The notes under the pieces are model-generated. The model was not told the DNA's origin. It ran no database searches and saw only the letters and a list, made by a program, of their open reading frames with translations. This document shows positions 29,371 through 37,957 of a stretch of DNA of 38,051 nt, piece by piece; the first letter of the stretch is position 1, and every line of letters starts with the position of its first letter. Source of the DNA: an uncultured Collinsella sp. (GTDB lineage Bacteria; Actinomycetota; Coriobacteriia; Coriobacteriales; Coriobacteriaceae). The position numbers and the translations under genes are program-made. The stretch lies in NCBI GenBank assembly GCA_902464495.1, contig CABQJK010000019.1, positions 1 to 38,051 of the forward strand. The letters run 5' to 3'.

Positions 29371-30354
29371 ATGTCTCGGTATTGCGCCTCGTGCGGCAAG
29401 CTTCTTGCAGATGATGCCAAGTTCTGCACCTCGTGCGGTGCACCCGTTGAGCAAACAGCCGCGAGCGATAGCCAGCCCGCTTTTGAGCAGACCGGCTCCC
29501 TTGATACGCCGCAAGCCAAGGCGGACAACCCCCTCGCCTATAGCCCCGACCCCGCCGCAGGGACCGAGGCCGTCGAGACCACGCAGCGCATACCCGTCGC
29601 GAGCGGCTCGCCCCAACAGCAGCCGGCTCCCGCATACGCGCCCGCTTCGCCACAGACCCCCGCTCCCAAAAAGAGCGGCACCGGGCCGCTTATCGCCGTT
29701 ATTGTTGTGCTGGTGGCGATCATCATCGCCCTGGTCGTTTTCTTTGTGATCAAGCCTTTCGACAACGCCGCCACGCAGACGACTGCCGCGGTAGCTAAGC
29801 TGCACCATGACGTCGACGACGATGACCTAAAGCCTCTCGGCGATCCCAACAGCCTGTACGACGATGATGACGATGACGACGAGGATGGCGGCGAAGCAAC
29901 GCTCTCCGAGCAGAACCTCTACCGTCGCCTGAGCGAATACTACGACCTGCTCGAAGATCTCGACAGCCAGGTCCGTGGCTGCGCGCAGAACTTCAACGGC
30001 AACTATCTGGAAGAGGATCGAACCACCCGTCAAAATCTCGCCGACGTCGCCGAGCGCACGGAGGACACCATCGAGCAGTATTACGACATCGTCGAGGACC
30101 TGGACGTCCCGACGAGCTCCAAGAACTACAGCTCCTGGAAGGACATCATCGCCCTGTACGACGACCTGGATCACCGCATTGACGCAATCTGTGATGCCTG
30201 GGAGATCAGCCTGAAATACGCCAAGCCTGCGGACCACAAGAATGAGATCGTGGCGCCGCTGTCGCGCGACAACGTGGCGGGTACCAATGACAATAAGTAC
30301 CGCCTAGACTTTGAGGAGCGCTATCCCGGCGCCAAACCCGTCGAGGTGAACTAG
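29371..30354 (+). CDS. Zinc-ribbon membrane protein with acidic external domain
   Basis: 327 aa from the ATG at 29371 (AAAGGAG 5 nt upstream). It begins with a zinc ribbon, CASCGK and CTSCGAP (Cys5, Cys8, Cys19, Cys22), then a Pro/Ala-rich linker and one membrane helix near 105-127 (LIAVIVVLVAIIIALVVFFV). The outer part has a run of Asp (about 164-170) and a helical region with ENLYRRLSEYYDLLEDL-like coiled segments, ending KPVEVN. Such zinc_ribbon_2 / TM proteins are common in Firmicutes and Coriobacteria, mostly of unknown function; some bind cell-wall components or metal. No further assignment is justified. Confidence 0.75.
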   Translation: MSRYCASCGKLLADDAKFCTSCGAPVEQTAASDSQPAFEQTGSLDTPQAKADNPLAYSPDPAAGTEAVETTQRIPVASGSPQQQPAPAYAPASPQTPAPKKSGTGPLIAVIVVLVAIIIALVVFFVIKPFDNAATQTTAAVAKLHHDVDDDDLKPLGDPNSLYDDDDDDDEDGGEATLSEQNLYRRLSEYYDLLEDLDSQVRGCAQNFNGNYLEEDRTTRQNLADVAERTEDTIEQYYDIVEDLDVPTSSKNYSSWKDIIALYDDLDHRIDAICDAWEISLKYAKPADHKNEIVAPLSRDNVAGTNDNKYRLDFEERYPGAKPVEVN

Positions 30355-30372
30355 CGCTTTGTCGTTCCCGAG

Positions 30373-30430
30373 CCGGCAGTTAGAGACGTTCCTAAACTGC
30401 CGGCAGAAAAGGAACGTCCCTAACTGCCGG
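30373..30430. repeat. Inverted repeat, 21-bp arms, with internal palindrome
   Basis: Arms 30373-30393 and 30410-30430 (CCGGCAGTTAG...ACGTTCCT) match at 20 of 21 positions, with a 16-bp spacer that itself contains the palindrome CTGCCGGCAG. It follows the zinc-ribbon gene and precedes the shared terminator. Again REP/RAYT-like in form. Confidence 0.75.
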
Positions 30431-30432
30431 TC

Positions 30433-30473
30433 AAAAAAACGAGCGAGGATCGTGGGGTCCTCGCTCGTTTTTT
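30433..30473. terminator. Bidirectional terminator between the zinc-ribbon gene and topA
   Basis: ACGAGCGAGGA pairs with TCCTCGCTCGT, with AAAAAAA before and TTTTTT after, so each strand has a good U tract. It ends both convergent genes. Confidence 0.88.
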
Positions 30474-30495
30474 AGGCAATGTTTCGACCGCGCCG

Positions 30496-33090
30496 TTACT
30501 TGTCGGAGGCTGCTTTCTTGGCAGTCGACTTCTTCGCGGTCGTCTTCTTGGCGGCAGTGGCTTTCTTAGCCGTGGTCTTCTTGGCCGCCGTCGTCTTCTT
30601 TGCCGAGCTCGCCTTAGTCGCGGTCTTGCGGCCGCGGGCGGGCTTCTTCTCCTTGGTCGGGCAGTCCATGTTCACGCAGATGCGCCACGGGCCGCGCGCC
30701 GTGTTGACCACCACGATGGGAGCGCCGCACTCGGGGCAGGTCTCACCCGTCGCCTCGAGCTTACCGCGCGCCGGTAGAGGATAGCTCACGCCACAGTCAT
30801 CGTAGTTGGTGCAGCGGATAAAGCGCTTGCCGCTCTTCTCGCTCTTGTGCGCGATCAGGTCGCCATGGCGTCCGGCCTCGGCGCACACCTTGCACTCGCC
30901 CACCTTAAGGTCAGGCTCGTAGTTGGTGGGGCACCTCGGGTTCACGCAGATCTCGAAAGCCTTCTGGCGGAACGGCTGACACTTGATGCGCGGCGCGCCG
31001 CACTCGGGGCACACGGCGGCCTCGCCCTCGAGCGGGCTCACCTTGACGCCGCTCGGCACCGGATAGGTCACGTCGCAGTCGGGCCAGCCCATGCAGCCAA
31101 TGAAGCTGCCGCGGGTCTTGGCGCTCGTCTTCATAACCAGGTCCTTGCCGCACTTGGGGCAGGCGCCCACGCGCGCATCGGCCGTGACGGCGTCGCTGAT
31201 GGCGTCGCCCAGCTCCTGCGTATGCTTGAGCAGCTCGTCGAGCACGCCGGCCAGCAGCGCACGCGAGTGCGTCACGACATGCTCTTCGGTGTCCTCGCCG
31301 CGCTCGACGCGAGTCATGTCGCCGTCGAGCTCGCTGGTCATATCGGGGCTCGTGATGCGCGGGGCAAATTGCGTCAGCGCATCGATGATGGCGATGCCCA
31401 GCTGGCTCGGCTCAACGGGATCATTTTTGAGATAGCGCACGGCATACAGGCGCTCGATGATGCTCGCACGCGTGGACTTGGTACCCAGGCCGCGCTTTTC
31501 CATCTCCTGCACGAGCTTGCCCTGGCTGTAGCGCGCGGGCGGCTCGGTCTGCTTGGCCTCGAGTTTAATGTCGAAAACGTCGACCGTATCGCCCTGCTCC
31601 AGCGGCGGCATCTGCTCGTCGCGCTTAAGTCCATACGGATACGCCTCGCGGAAGCCCGGAGTCACGAGCACATCGCCCGAAGCCACGAACGGCTCACCGT
31701 TCACGTCGAGCTCGAGCTTGGTGTTCTCGATGGTCGCGGGACCCATAAGCGTCGCCAGGAAGCGACGGGCGATGAGGTCGTAGAGCTTGCGCTGGCCGCC
31801 GTCGAGCGTGGACGGATCGCCCTCGCCCGTGGGGTAGATAGGCGGGTGGTCGGTGGTCTCGACTTTACCGCGCGTGGGCTTCATGGGACCAGCGAGTACC
31901 TTTTTGCACACGGGCGCCAGCGCCGGGTTGATCTTTGCCAGGTCACTCACCACGGCGCCCAAATCGAGCGTCGCGGGATACACGGTGTTGTCGACACGCG
32001 GGTAGCTGATGAGGCCCGCCATGTAGAGGGACTCGGCGATGCGCATGGTACGTGCAGGTGAGATGCCCTCGGCCGCGGCGGCAGCCTGCAGCGAGGTCGT
32101 CGCAAACGGCGTGGGCGGCTGCTGCTTGCGGGAGCGCTTGGTCACCGCGGCGACGGTTGCCGTCGTAGCGCCGTCGACGTGGCCGTACGCCGTCTCGGCA
32201 GCATCTTTGTCGGTAAAACGTGTCGTCTTGTGCGCAATCTTAAAGCGGTCATCCTCGGCAGCACCCTGAGCGGCACCCATGCCGCGAATCTGCCAATAGT
32301 CCTCGGGCACAAACGCCATGCGTTCGCGTTCGCGCTCGACCACCAGGGCGAGCGTCGGAGTCTGCACGCGGCCGGCGGAGCGCACGTTGCCAAAGCCGCC
32401 AAACTTGGCGAGCGTCAGGTAGCGCGTGAGCACCGCGCCCCAAATGAGGTCGATGTGCTGGCGGCTCTCGCCGGCGTCGGCCAGATTCTGGTCGAGCGAG
32501 ACAAGATTATCGAAGGCCTGCGTAATCTCGGCCTTGGTAAACGAAGAATACTGGGCGCGGGCGACCGGCAAGTCGGGCGCAACCTCGCGCACCTTGTTGA
32601 GGGCGTCCGAACCGATCAGTTCGCCCTCGCGGTCGAAGTCCGTGGCGATAATGACGCTGTCGGACTTCTTGGCAAGGTTCTTGAGCGAGCGGATGAGCTC
32701 CTTCTCGGCCGGCAGCTTAATGACGGGCGCCCAGGTGAGGTAAGGCAGGCTCTCGAGCTTCCAGCCCTTGATGGAGATACCATCGGCAAGAAACGGCTTG
32801 CGCTTGGTGTCGTACGGCGGGCGGGCCAAGCCATCGGGCATATCGGCCGGCAGCATCTCACCGTCCTCGGTGACCGAATACCAGCCCAGCTTTTTATCGA
32901 ACAGCACGCTGTCGCAAAAATCGGGCGCAAGGATGTGACCGGCAAGGCCGATCGTCACGCACTCCTCGCCCTTCCACTCAAAACGGTAGATGGCGGTGTT
33001 GTACACCTTGTCCTTTTTGGGCTTGCCCGTGGACAGACGCTCGGCGATCTGACGCGCGGCGTCGTTTTTCTCGGCGATGATGAGCTTCAA
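30496..33090 (-). CDS. topA: Type IA DNA topoisomerase with four zinc ribbons and histone H1-like tail
   Basis: 864 aa. Relaxes negatively supercoiled DNA. TOPRIM motif ATDFDREGE at 149-157, SAGRVQTPTL at 238-247 and catalytic Tyr363 in GLISYPRVDN. The N-terminus (LIIAEKNDAARQIAERLS) resembles archaeal and topo III enzymes more than the usual bacterial TopA with VESPAK. Four CxxC...CxxxxC zinc ribbons follow at about 640-810 (for example CPKCGKDL, CPECGAPRI, CKVCAEAG, CPECGAPIV). The last 50 residues are almost only Lys, Ala, Thr and Ser (KKTTAKKATAAKK repeats) like histone H1. Start is a TTG with AGGAG 6-7 nt upstream. It follows hypB by 54 nt. Confidence 0.87.
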   Translation of the reverse strand: MKLIIAEKNDAARQIAERLSTGKPKKDKVYNTAIYRFEWKGEECVTIGLAGHILAPDFCDSVLFDKKLGWYSVTEDGEMLPADMPDGLARPPYDTKRKPFLADGISIKGWKLESLPYLTWAPVIKLPAEKELIRSLKNLAKKSDSVIIATDFDREGELIGSDALNKVREVAPDLPVARAQYSSFTKAEITQAFDNLVSLDQNLADAGESRQHIDLIWGAVLTRYLTLAKFGGFGNVRSAGRVQTPTLALVVERERERMAFVPEDYWQIRGMGAAQGAAEDDRFKIAHKTTRFTDKDAAETAYGHVDGATTATVAAVTKRSRKQQPPTPFATTSLQAAAAAEGISPARTMRIAESLYMAGLISYPRVDNTVYPATLDLGAVVSDLAKINPALAPVCKKVLAGPMKPTRGKVETTDHPPIYPTGEGDPSTLDGGQRKLYDLIARRFLATLMGPATIENTKLELDVNGEPFVASGDVLVTPGFREAYPYGLKRDEQMPPLEQGDTVDVFDIKLEAKQTEPPARYSQGKLVQEMEKRGLGTKSTRASIIERLYAVRYLKNDPVEPSQLGIAIIDALTQFAPRITSPDMTSELDGDMTRVERGEDTEEHVVTHSRALLAGVLDELLKHTQELGDAISDAVTADARVGACPKCGKDLVMKTSAKTRGSFIGCMGWPDCDVTYPVPSGVKVSPLEGEAAVCPECGAPRIKCQPFRQKAFEICVNPRCPTNYEPDLKVGECKVCAEAGRHGDLIAHKSEKSGKRFIRCTNYDDCGVSYPLPARGKLEATGETCPECGAPIVVVNTARGPWRICVNMDCPTKEKKPARGRKTATKASSAKKTTAAKKTTAKKATAAKKTTAKKSTAKKAASDK

Positions 33091-33144
33091 AAGAGGCTCC
33101 TATCTCGTATCTCTGCGGCTACGCCCGCCCGTATGGCGGCCGAC

Positions 33145-33828
33145 TTACGCCCTTGCTTGCTCAATCTGCCCGATGAGCCAATCGCACCAGGCATCCATGC
33201 CCTCGCCCTTGCGCGCGCTCACGGCAAACCGCGGCGCTTGCGGATTGAGGTCATCGAGTGTCTTAGTATACCTATCCATGTCAAAATCGAAAGCCGGAGC
33301 CACGTCGACCTTGTTGAGCAGCTGCGCGCCGGCGTGTTGGAAGATACCCGGGTACTTGATGGGCTTGTCGTCGCCCTCGGGCACCGAGAGGATCATGATG
33401 GACAGGTTCTCGCCCAGGTCAAAGTCGACCGGGCAGACCAGGTTACCCACGTTTTCGATAAAGATGACGTCGATGTTCTCCAGACCCACAGCCTGGTCGA
33501 AGGCATCGACGGCCTCCATGATCATGTTGCCCTCGAGGTGGCACAGGCCGCCCGTGTTGATCTGGATGGCGGGCATGCCGGCTTCCTTCATGGTGATGGC
33601 GTCGACATCCGAGGCGATATCGCCCTCGATGACGGCGCAGCGCAGGCCGGCCTTGTCACGCAGGCGCTCGTTGGTGCCCAGAATCGTGGTGGTCTTACCC
33701 GAGCCGGGGCTCGACAGCACGTTGATCACGTAGGTGTTCGTCTGCTCAAATCGCTGACGTAGCTGATCTGCCAGGCGCTCGTTGCGCGACAGAATCGGCG
33801 ATGCAATATCAATCGTTTTCTCGGCCAT
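33145..33828 (-). CDS. hypB: Hydrogenase nickel-insertion GTPase HypB
   Basis: 227 aa. A GTPase that delivers Ni to [NiFe] hydrogenase (or urease) with HypA. G1 motif SSPGSGKTTT at 39-48, the regulatory metal site Cys96-His97 in GGLCHL and Cys132 in NVGNLVCP, and the LNKVD G4 motif. The N-terminus has neither the His-rich nickel store nor a CxxCGC-type high-affinity site, so it is the short form. AAGGAG upstream of the ATG. It follows hypA by about 56 nt. No hydrogenase structural gene or other hyp gene lies in the window. Confidence 0.92.
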   Translation of the reverse strand: MAEKTIDIASPILSRNERLADQLRQRFEQTNTYVINVLSSPGSGKTTTILGTNERLRDKAGLRCAVIEGDIASDVDAITMKEAGMPAIQINTGGLCHLEGNMIMEAVDAFDQAVGLENIDVIFIENVGNLVCPVDFDLGENLSIMILSVPEGDDKPIKYPGIFQHAGAQLLNKVDVAPAFDFDMDRYTKTLDDLNPQAPRFAVSARKGEGMDAWCDWLIGQIEQARA

Positions 33829-33884
33829 ACTTAGCGCTCCTTACTTTTGCCCCTTTATACCCCATCACTAGATGGCTGGGCGGA

Positions 33885-34241
33885 CTAATCGTCGGGGGTT
33901 TCGATCTCGATGCTCGCGATATCGAGCTCGCGGCCGTGCAGCAGACGCACGTTGGCGCCTCCGCACTGGGGGCAGCGACAATGGAAGCGGTCGTGATCGA
34001 AGACCTCGCCGCAGTCCAGGCACTCACTTTGCGGATGAATCTCCTCCACGGCAAGCTCGCAGCCCTTCGTGAGCGGATCCTCGTCGCGAAATGTCTCCCA
34101 GGCAAAGTCGAGCGCCTCGCGCACGACCTCGGTCATATCCCCGATACGCAGCGTTACCAAAACGGCGCGCGAGGCCCCCGCCCCACGCGCCGCGCGAATC
34201 ACTGTATCGAGTATGCCGTTGACAATGCCAACCTCGTGCAT
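33885..34241 (-). CDS. hypA: Hydrogenase/urease nickel chaperone HypA
   Basis: 118 aa. It begins with the Ni-binding MHE motif (His2) and has the zinc site CLDC (Cys74, Cys77) and CPQC (Cys90, Cys93) in the middle. Partner of HypB in nickel delivery to [NiFe] hydrogenase. It starts 6 nt after the tatC stop, using that gene's GAGGAG tail as ribosome site, so tatA-tatC-hypA-hypB is one transcript. A MHEVG start and the standard length leave little doubt. Confidence 0.93.
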   Translation of the reverse strand: MHEVGIVNGILDTVIRAARGAGASRAVLVTLRIGDMTEVVREALDFAWETFRDEDPLTKGCELAVEEIHPQSECLDCGEVFDHDRFHCRCPQCGGANVRLLHGRELDIASIEIETPDD

Positions 34242-34247
34242 ACCGTT

Positions 34248-35039
34248 TTACTCCTCGTCGTCCTCGTCGTCCGAGAACAGGTCCAGACGGCTCACGAACA
34301 GGCCCTCCTTGCCCTCGCGCGCGGTGATGACCACACGGGCGACGGCGAGCGAGATCTCGTAGAGCGAGAGCAGGGCGCCGTACATAAGGCCCAGGGTGAC
34401 GGGCGAGCCGTCGGGCGTGATCACGGCCGAAGCCACGAGCAGGCCCACGTACACATAGCGCCAAGCGCTGCGGAAGGCGGCGTAGGACACGATGTGGAAA
34501 ACGGACAAGTAGAAGATGATGAGCGGCAGCTCAAACGCCACGCCAAAGCCGATCATAAAGAGCAACTCCATGTTGACGTAGTTCTCCAGGTCGGGCAGCG
34601 CGGTGGCGACGGCCGAGGTCTCGCCGATGAGCCACTCAAAGCCGGCCGGAATGATGATGAAGTAGCAGAAGATGGCGCCCAGGAAGAAGAGCAGCGTCGA
34701 TGCGAGCACCGTGGGCACGACCCATTTGCGCTCGTTGGGACGCAGCGCCGGCAGGAAAAATGCCAGAATCTGCCAGATGATCATGGGCGTGCACATGACC
34801 ACGGCCATCTTGATGGCCAGCGAGAAGCGCAGGCCAAAACCGCCGAGCGTGGTGGTGATGTAGAACTTACCGTCCGGCACAAACGAGCGGATGGGATCCT
34901 CGAGGATATCGAGCACCACGGGCGTGGCAAAGTACAGCACGATGGCGGCGGCAAACACCGACACGACCACGATGGTCAGGCGGCGACGGAGCTCTCCCAG
35001 GTGATCGAAGAGCGGCATACGCGCAGGTCCGATAGGCAT
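34248..35039 (-). CDS. tatC: Sec-independent protein translocase TatC
   Basis: 263 aa. The multispanning receptor of the Tat pathway, which exports folded proteins with twin-arginine signals. Conserved N-terminal block FDHLGELRRRL is the signal-binding face, followed by six hydrophobic segments, with YFIIIPAGFEWL after the third and GFGVAFELPLIIFYL in the middle. The C-terminus is short and acidic. Start ATG overlaps the tatA stop (TAATG). Exported Tat substrates of Collinsella-type bacteria include redox enzymes, which fits the hypA-hypB genes next door. Confidence 0.94.
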   Translation of the reverse strand: MPIGPARMPLFDHLGELRRRLTIVVVSVFAAAIVLYFATPVVLDILEDPIRSFVPDGKFYITTTLGGFGLRFSLAIKMAVVMCTPMIIWQILAFFLPALRPNERKWVVPTVLASTLLFFLGAIFCYFIIIPAGFEWLIGETSAVATALPDLENYVNMELLFMIGFGVAFELPLIIFYLSVFHIVSYAAFRSAWRYVYVGLLVASAVITPDGSPVTLGLMYGALLSLYEISLAVARVVITAREGKEGLFVSRLDLFSDDEDDEE

Positions 35040-35623
35040 TACTCATCGCCTCCCTTCGGGGCATCGGCGGCAGCAGTCTCGGCAGCGTCCTCGGCCTCGA
35101 GCTCGCGAGCGAGCTGGTCGACGACAGCCTTGCGCTTGCGGGGACGGCGGGCGTAGAGGTCAGCCGTCGTGGGCTCTGCCGGCTCGGGCTCCGGCTCTGC
35201 AGCAGGCTCGGGCTCGACGGCAGCATCAGCAGCAACGGCAGGCTCTGCACCCTCGGCCTCCTCGGCAACACCTTCGCCCTCAGCAGCACCCTCGCTTGCG
35301 GCCTTCTCGGCAGCAAGACGGGCGCGACGCTCGGCAAAGGTCTCCTTCTTGGCGGGTGCTGCCTTCTCGGCGGCATCCTCGTCCGCATCGGAATCGTCGT
35401 CGGTCGCAGCAGCCTTCTTGGGCTTGACCGGGGCCGACGCGGCCTCGCTTACCGGATCGATAATCTCGGACTGAACAACGGCCGTCATCTTTTCCTGCGT
35501 CTCGCGAAACTGACGGATGGCACGGCCGATCGTGCGGCCCATCTGCGGGAGCTTATCCGGGCCAAACAGCAAAAAGCCGAAGACCACGATGATTGCCAGC
35601 TCACCCTCTCCAATACCAAACAC
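35039..35623 (-). CDS. tatA: TatA/TatB family translocase subunit with long acidic tail
   Basis: 194 aa from the GTG at 35623, which has GGAGG 5 nt upstream. The N-terminus FGIGEGELAIIVVFGFLLFGPDKLPQ gives one membrane helix and the FGPDKLP hinge of TatA/TatB, then an amphipathic helix (RTIGRAIRQFRETQ). From residue 50 the protein is a long low-complexity region rich in Ala, Glu and Pro, much longer than classic TatA of about 90 aa. It may act as TatA or TatB; with one copy here it could do both. It is the first gene of the tatA-tatC-hypA-hypB run. Confidence 0.88.
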   Translation of the reverse strand: MFGIGEGELAIIVVFGFLLFGPDKLPQMGRTIGRAIRQFRETQEKMTAVVQSEIIDPVSEAASAPVKPKKAAATDDDSDADEDAAEKAAPAKKETFAERRARLAAEKAASEGAAEGEGVAEEAEGAEPAVAADAAVEPEPAAEPEPEPAEPTTADLYARRPRKRKAVVDQLARELEAEDAAETAAADAPKGGDE

Positions 35624-35775
35624 ACATACCTCCAAGGCTCGATGTGAGTCGAGCCCGCACCGCGCCATTCGGCCGGAACTCGTCTATTCATTCGGTCAAG
35701 TATAGCGCCCGGACGCCAAAACGTCCGAGCGCATCACAAACATATGCCAAACGGCACGCCCTTTTGGGGCAAAGA

Positions 35776-36090
35776 TTATGCAGCGGTGATTGAAATCTCC
35801 TGGTCGACACCCAACAGCTGAACCACGCGCATCACCTGAGGCTGCACGTTGACGCAGCTAAAGCGCTTGCCGTGGTCGGCCGCGTGGTGCGCGGCGCCCA
35901 CGAGCACGCCAATGCCCGTCGAATCGATGTAGCTCACCTGGGCAAAATCGAGCTCAACGGCCTCAGTGGGCTGCTCGAGCGCCAGGTCGATGGCATTGCG
36001 CAGGCTATCGGCGTTAGAGATATCGATCTCGCCGGTTACCTTAATGGTGTAGAGCTCTGGCGTGGGGTTGGTGGAAATACCCAAATCCAT
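35776..36090 (-). CDS. STAS-domain anti-sigma factor antagonist (SpoIIAA/RsbV-like)
   Basis: 104 aa, one STAS domain. The signature YIDSTGIGVLVGA has the Ser that partner kinases phosphorylate in SpoIIAA, RsbV and similar proteins; unphosphorylated protein frees a sigma factor from its anti-sigma kinase. AAAGGAG precedes the ATG. No kinase or sigma factor is next to it, so its partners must lie elsewhere. Other uses of STAS proteins, in lipid or transport signalling, are possible. Confidence 0.9.
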   Translation of the reverse strand: MDLGISTNPTPELYTIKVTGEIDISNADSLRNAIDLALEQPTEAVELDFAQVSYIDSTGIGVLVGAAHHAADHGKRFSCVNVQPQVMRVVQLLGVDQEISITAA

Positions 36091-36141
36091 GTATACGCTC
36101 CTTTACGTATCGAAAGTGCGGATAGTACGGGAAGCCGCGCG

Positions 36142-37446
36142 TTAGGCGCGCTCGGCACGCGCAAGCTCGGCAGCGACGAGCTTAACGGCCAGCACCAACA
36201 CATCGAGCGCGGCCTCCAGGTCCTCAACCGTGGGATAGCTCGGCGCGATGCGGATGTTGGTGTCGCGCGGATCCTTGCCATAAGGCCAGGTGGCACCAGC
36301 CGGCGTGAGCTTGACGCCCAGGTCGGCACAAAGCGCGGCGACCTTTTGGGCCGAGCCCTCGGGACCATCGAAGCTTACAAAGTAGCCGCCGCGGGGGTGC
36401 GTCCAGGTGGCGCAGCCCGTGTCGCCCAAGCCCTCGGTGAGCTTGCGCTCGACGGCCTCAAAGCGCGGGCGCAGGAACTCGGCATGCTTTTTCATGTGCT
36501 CCTTAACCGCCTCGATGGTGGGAAGGAAGCGCACGTGACGCAGCTGGTTGAGCTTGTCGGCGCTGATGAGGCCGGCCTTCAGGCGCTTGGAGAACTCGGC
36601 GATAACCGCGGGGCTCGCACCGATAAAGCCGATGCCGGCGCCCGGGAAGGTGATCTTGGACGTCGAGGCAAAGGCCACCACACGGTCCTCGGTGCCCGCC
36701 GTGCGAGCGAGGTCAAAGATGTTTGCGAGCTCGTCGGTCTCGTCGTACAGGTCGTGCACGCAGTAGGCGTTGTCCCAGAAGATGCGAAAATCGGGCGCGG
36801 CCGTGGGCATCTCGACTAGGCGGCGCACGGTGTCCTCGCTAAAGGTGATGCCCGTGGGGTTGGAATACTTGGGCACGCACCAGATACCCTTGATGGAGTC
36901 GTCGGCAGCAACCAGGCGCTCGACCTCGTCCATGTCGGGGCCGTTGTCGGTCATCGCAACGGGGACATTCTCGATACCCAGATCGGCGGTGATGCCAAAG
37001 TGGCGATCGTAGCCGGGAACGGGGCACAGGAACTTGACCTTCTTACCGTCGTGCGCGGCCTCGTAGGCGTCCCAGGGCTCGCTGCCGCACGAGCCACAAC
37101 GCCAGAACATGCCGGCGATGTCATGCTCGATCAAAAGGCTCGACGAACCCAGCACGAGCGTCTGCTCGGCGGGGCAGCCCAGGAACTCCCCTGCCAACTT
37201 GCGTGCCGAGGGAATACCCTCGAAGCAGCCGTAGTTGGAACAATCGACGTTGCCATCGTGCAGATCGGCGTCGGCATTGAGGATATCGAGCATGGGGCGC
37301 GAGATGTCCACCTGGGAGGGCGACGGCTTGCCGCGAGCCATGTCGAGCGCCAGGCCCTTGGCCTTGACCTCGGCGACCTCGGCTTCGAGCGCCTCGATGG
37401 CGGCATCGAGTTCGGTGGTTTCCATCTTCTGGTAGATCGTCTGCAT
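36142..37446 (-). CDS. Aspartate aminotransferase, class I subgroup Ic
   Basis: 434 aa PLP enzyme. It has MARGKPSPSQVDIS near 36-49, YGCFEGIPSARKLAGEFLG, PVPGYDRHFGI, KYSNPTGITFS (substrate-binding NPTG) and the PLP lysine in STSKITFPGAGIGF, plus FVSFDGP and IRIAPSYP near the end with the substrate-binding Arg. This pattern fits the AspAT subgroup Ic (Asp_aminotransf, PF12897) found in Actinobacteria and Firmicutes; it transfers the amino group between aspartate and 2-oxoglutarate. Start with AAAGG 8 nt upstream. Transcribed apart from its neighbours as far as can be seen. Confidence 0.9.
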   Translation of the reverse strand: MQTIYQKMETTELDAAIEALEAEVAEVKAKGLALDMARGKPSPSQVDISRPMLDILNADADLHDGNVDCSNYGCFEGIPSARKLAGEFLGCPAEQTLVLGSSSLLIEHDIAGMFWRCGSCGSEPWDAYEAAHDGKKVKFLCPVPGYDRHFGITADLGIENVPVAMTDNGPDMDEVERLVAADDSIKGIWCVPKYSNPTGITFSEDTVRRLVEMPTAAPDFRIFWDNAYCVHDLYDETDELANIFDLARTAGTEDRVVAFASTSKITFPGAGIGFIGASPAVIAEFSKRLKAGLISADKLNQLRHVRFLPTIEAVKEHMKKHAEFLRPRFEAVERKLTEGLGDTGCATWTHPRGGYFVSFDGPEGSAQKVAALCADLGVKLTPAGATWPYGKDPRDTNIRIAPSYPTVEDLEAALDVLVLAVKLVAAELARAERA

Positions 37447-37595
37447 GGGTGCGACCTTTCGCGAAGCGGTACGTTGCAGTTCGTCTAAGTATAGACCGCC
37501 ACCGCCGCAACGGTATGAAGCCGTGATAGATTAAGTTCATCGCAATGAATTACGAATCGCCGCGCATGGCGGCGTGGGGCGCCCAAGGAGGCACT

Positions 37596-37850
37596 ATGGA
37601 GTACGGATCGTTTAGGGCCGAGGAATTCGGCGACCTGCAGCGCCTGGTCGACGGGCTGTTTTACGACCGCCATGCCATCGACCGCCTGGACCTGATCGTA
37701 CAGGCCGAAATCTTGGACCTGGCGCCCGATCTCATGGAAATCGTCAACCTGCTACCGCCCGGCTATTACGACCGCCAGTCGCTGTGTGACCAGCTTAACT
37801 CGGCCCTAGCCGCCCACGGCTGGGGCGCCGTCTACGGAACCGTGGAATAA
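37596..37850 (+). CDS. Small hypothetical protein
   Basis: 84 aa, from the ATG at 37596, which has AAGGAGG 4 nt upstream; the frame reaches back to 37545 but without a ribosome site. Acidic, largely helical and without Cys, membrane segment or known motif: the repeated pattern RLVDGLFYDRHAIDRLDLIVQAEILDLAP suggests a compact helical domain, followed by LPPGYYDRQSLCDQL and the end GWGAVYGTVE. I do not recognise the family. A terminator-like hairpin follows. Confidence 0.72.
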   Translation: MEYGSFRAEEFGDLQRLVDGLFYDRHAIDRLDLIVQAEILDLAPDLMEIVNLLPPGYYDRQSLCDQLNSALAAHGWGAVYGTVE

Positions 37851-37903
37851 GCCTCGAGGCCGGCGATTTGGCCCGCTTCCCGACCTTGGCGAGGCTTGTT
37901 TTA
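37849..37903 (+). terminator. Terminator-like hairpin after the small hypothetical gene
   Basis: AAGCCTCG (37849-37856) pairs with CGAGGCTT (37890-37897) and is followed by GTTTTA. The loop is long (33 nt) but contains further GC-rich pairing. Confidence 0.5.
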
Positions 37904-37910
37904 GGGCTTG

Positions 37911-37957
37911 TGGCCAAAAAAGGGCAAATATGAGTACTGTTACCTTTTTAGTAGCAG
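37911..37957. mobile_element. Second copy of the MITE-like arm, cut by the window end
   Basis: It matches the left arm of the element at 23342-23568 over 47 bp with five differences, including the core AAATATGAGTACTGT. The remaining 94 bp to the end of the window do not show the right arm, so the element may continue past the window or be a solo end. Confidence 0.6.

Noticed and set aside
32179..33762. Plus-strand open frame of 527 codons opposite topA and hypB
   Set aside because: Spans two recognised genes and the gap between them; no motif.
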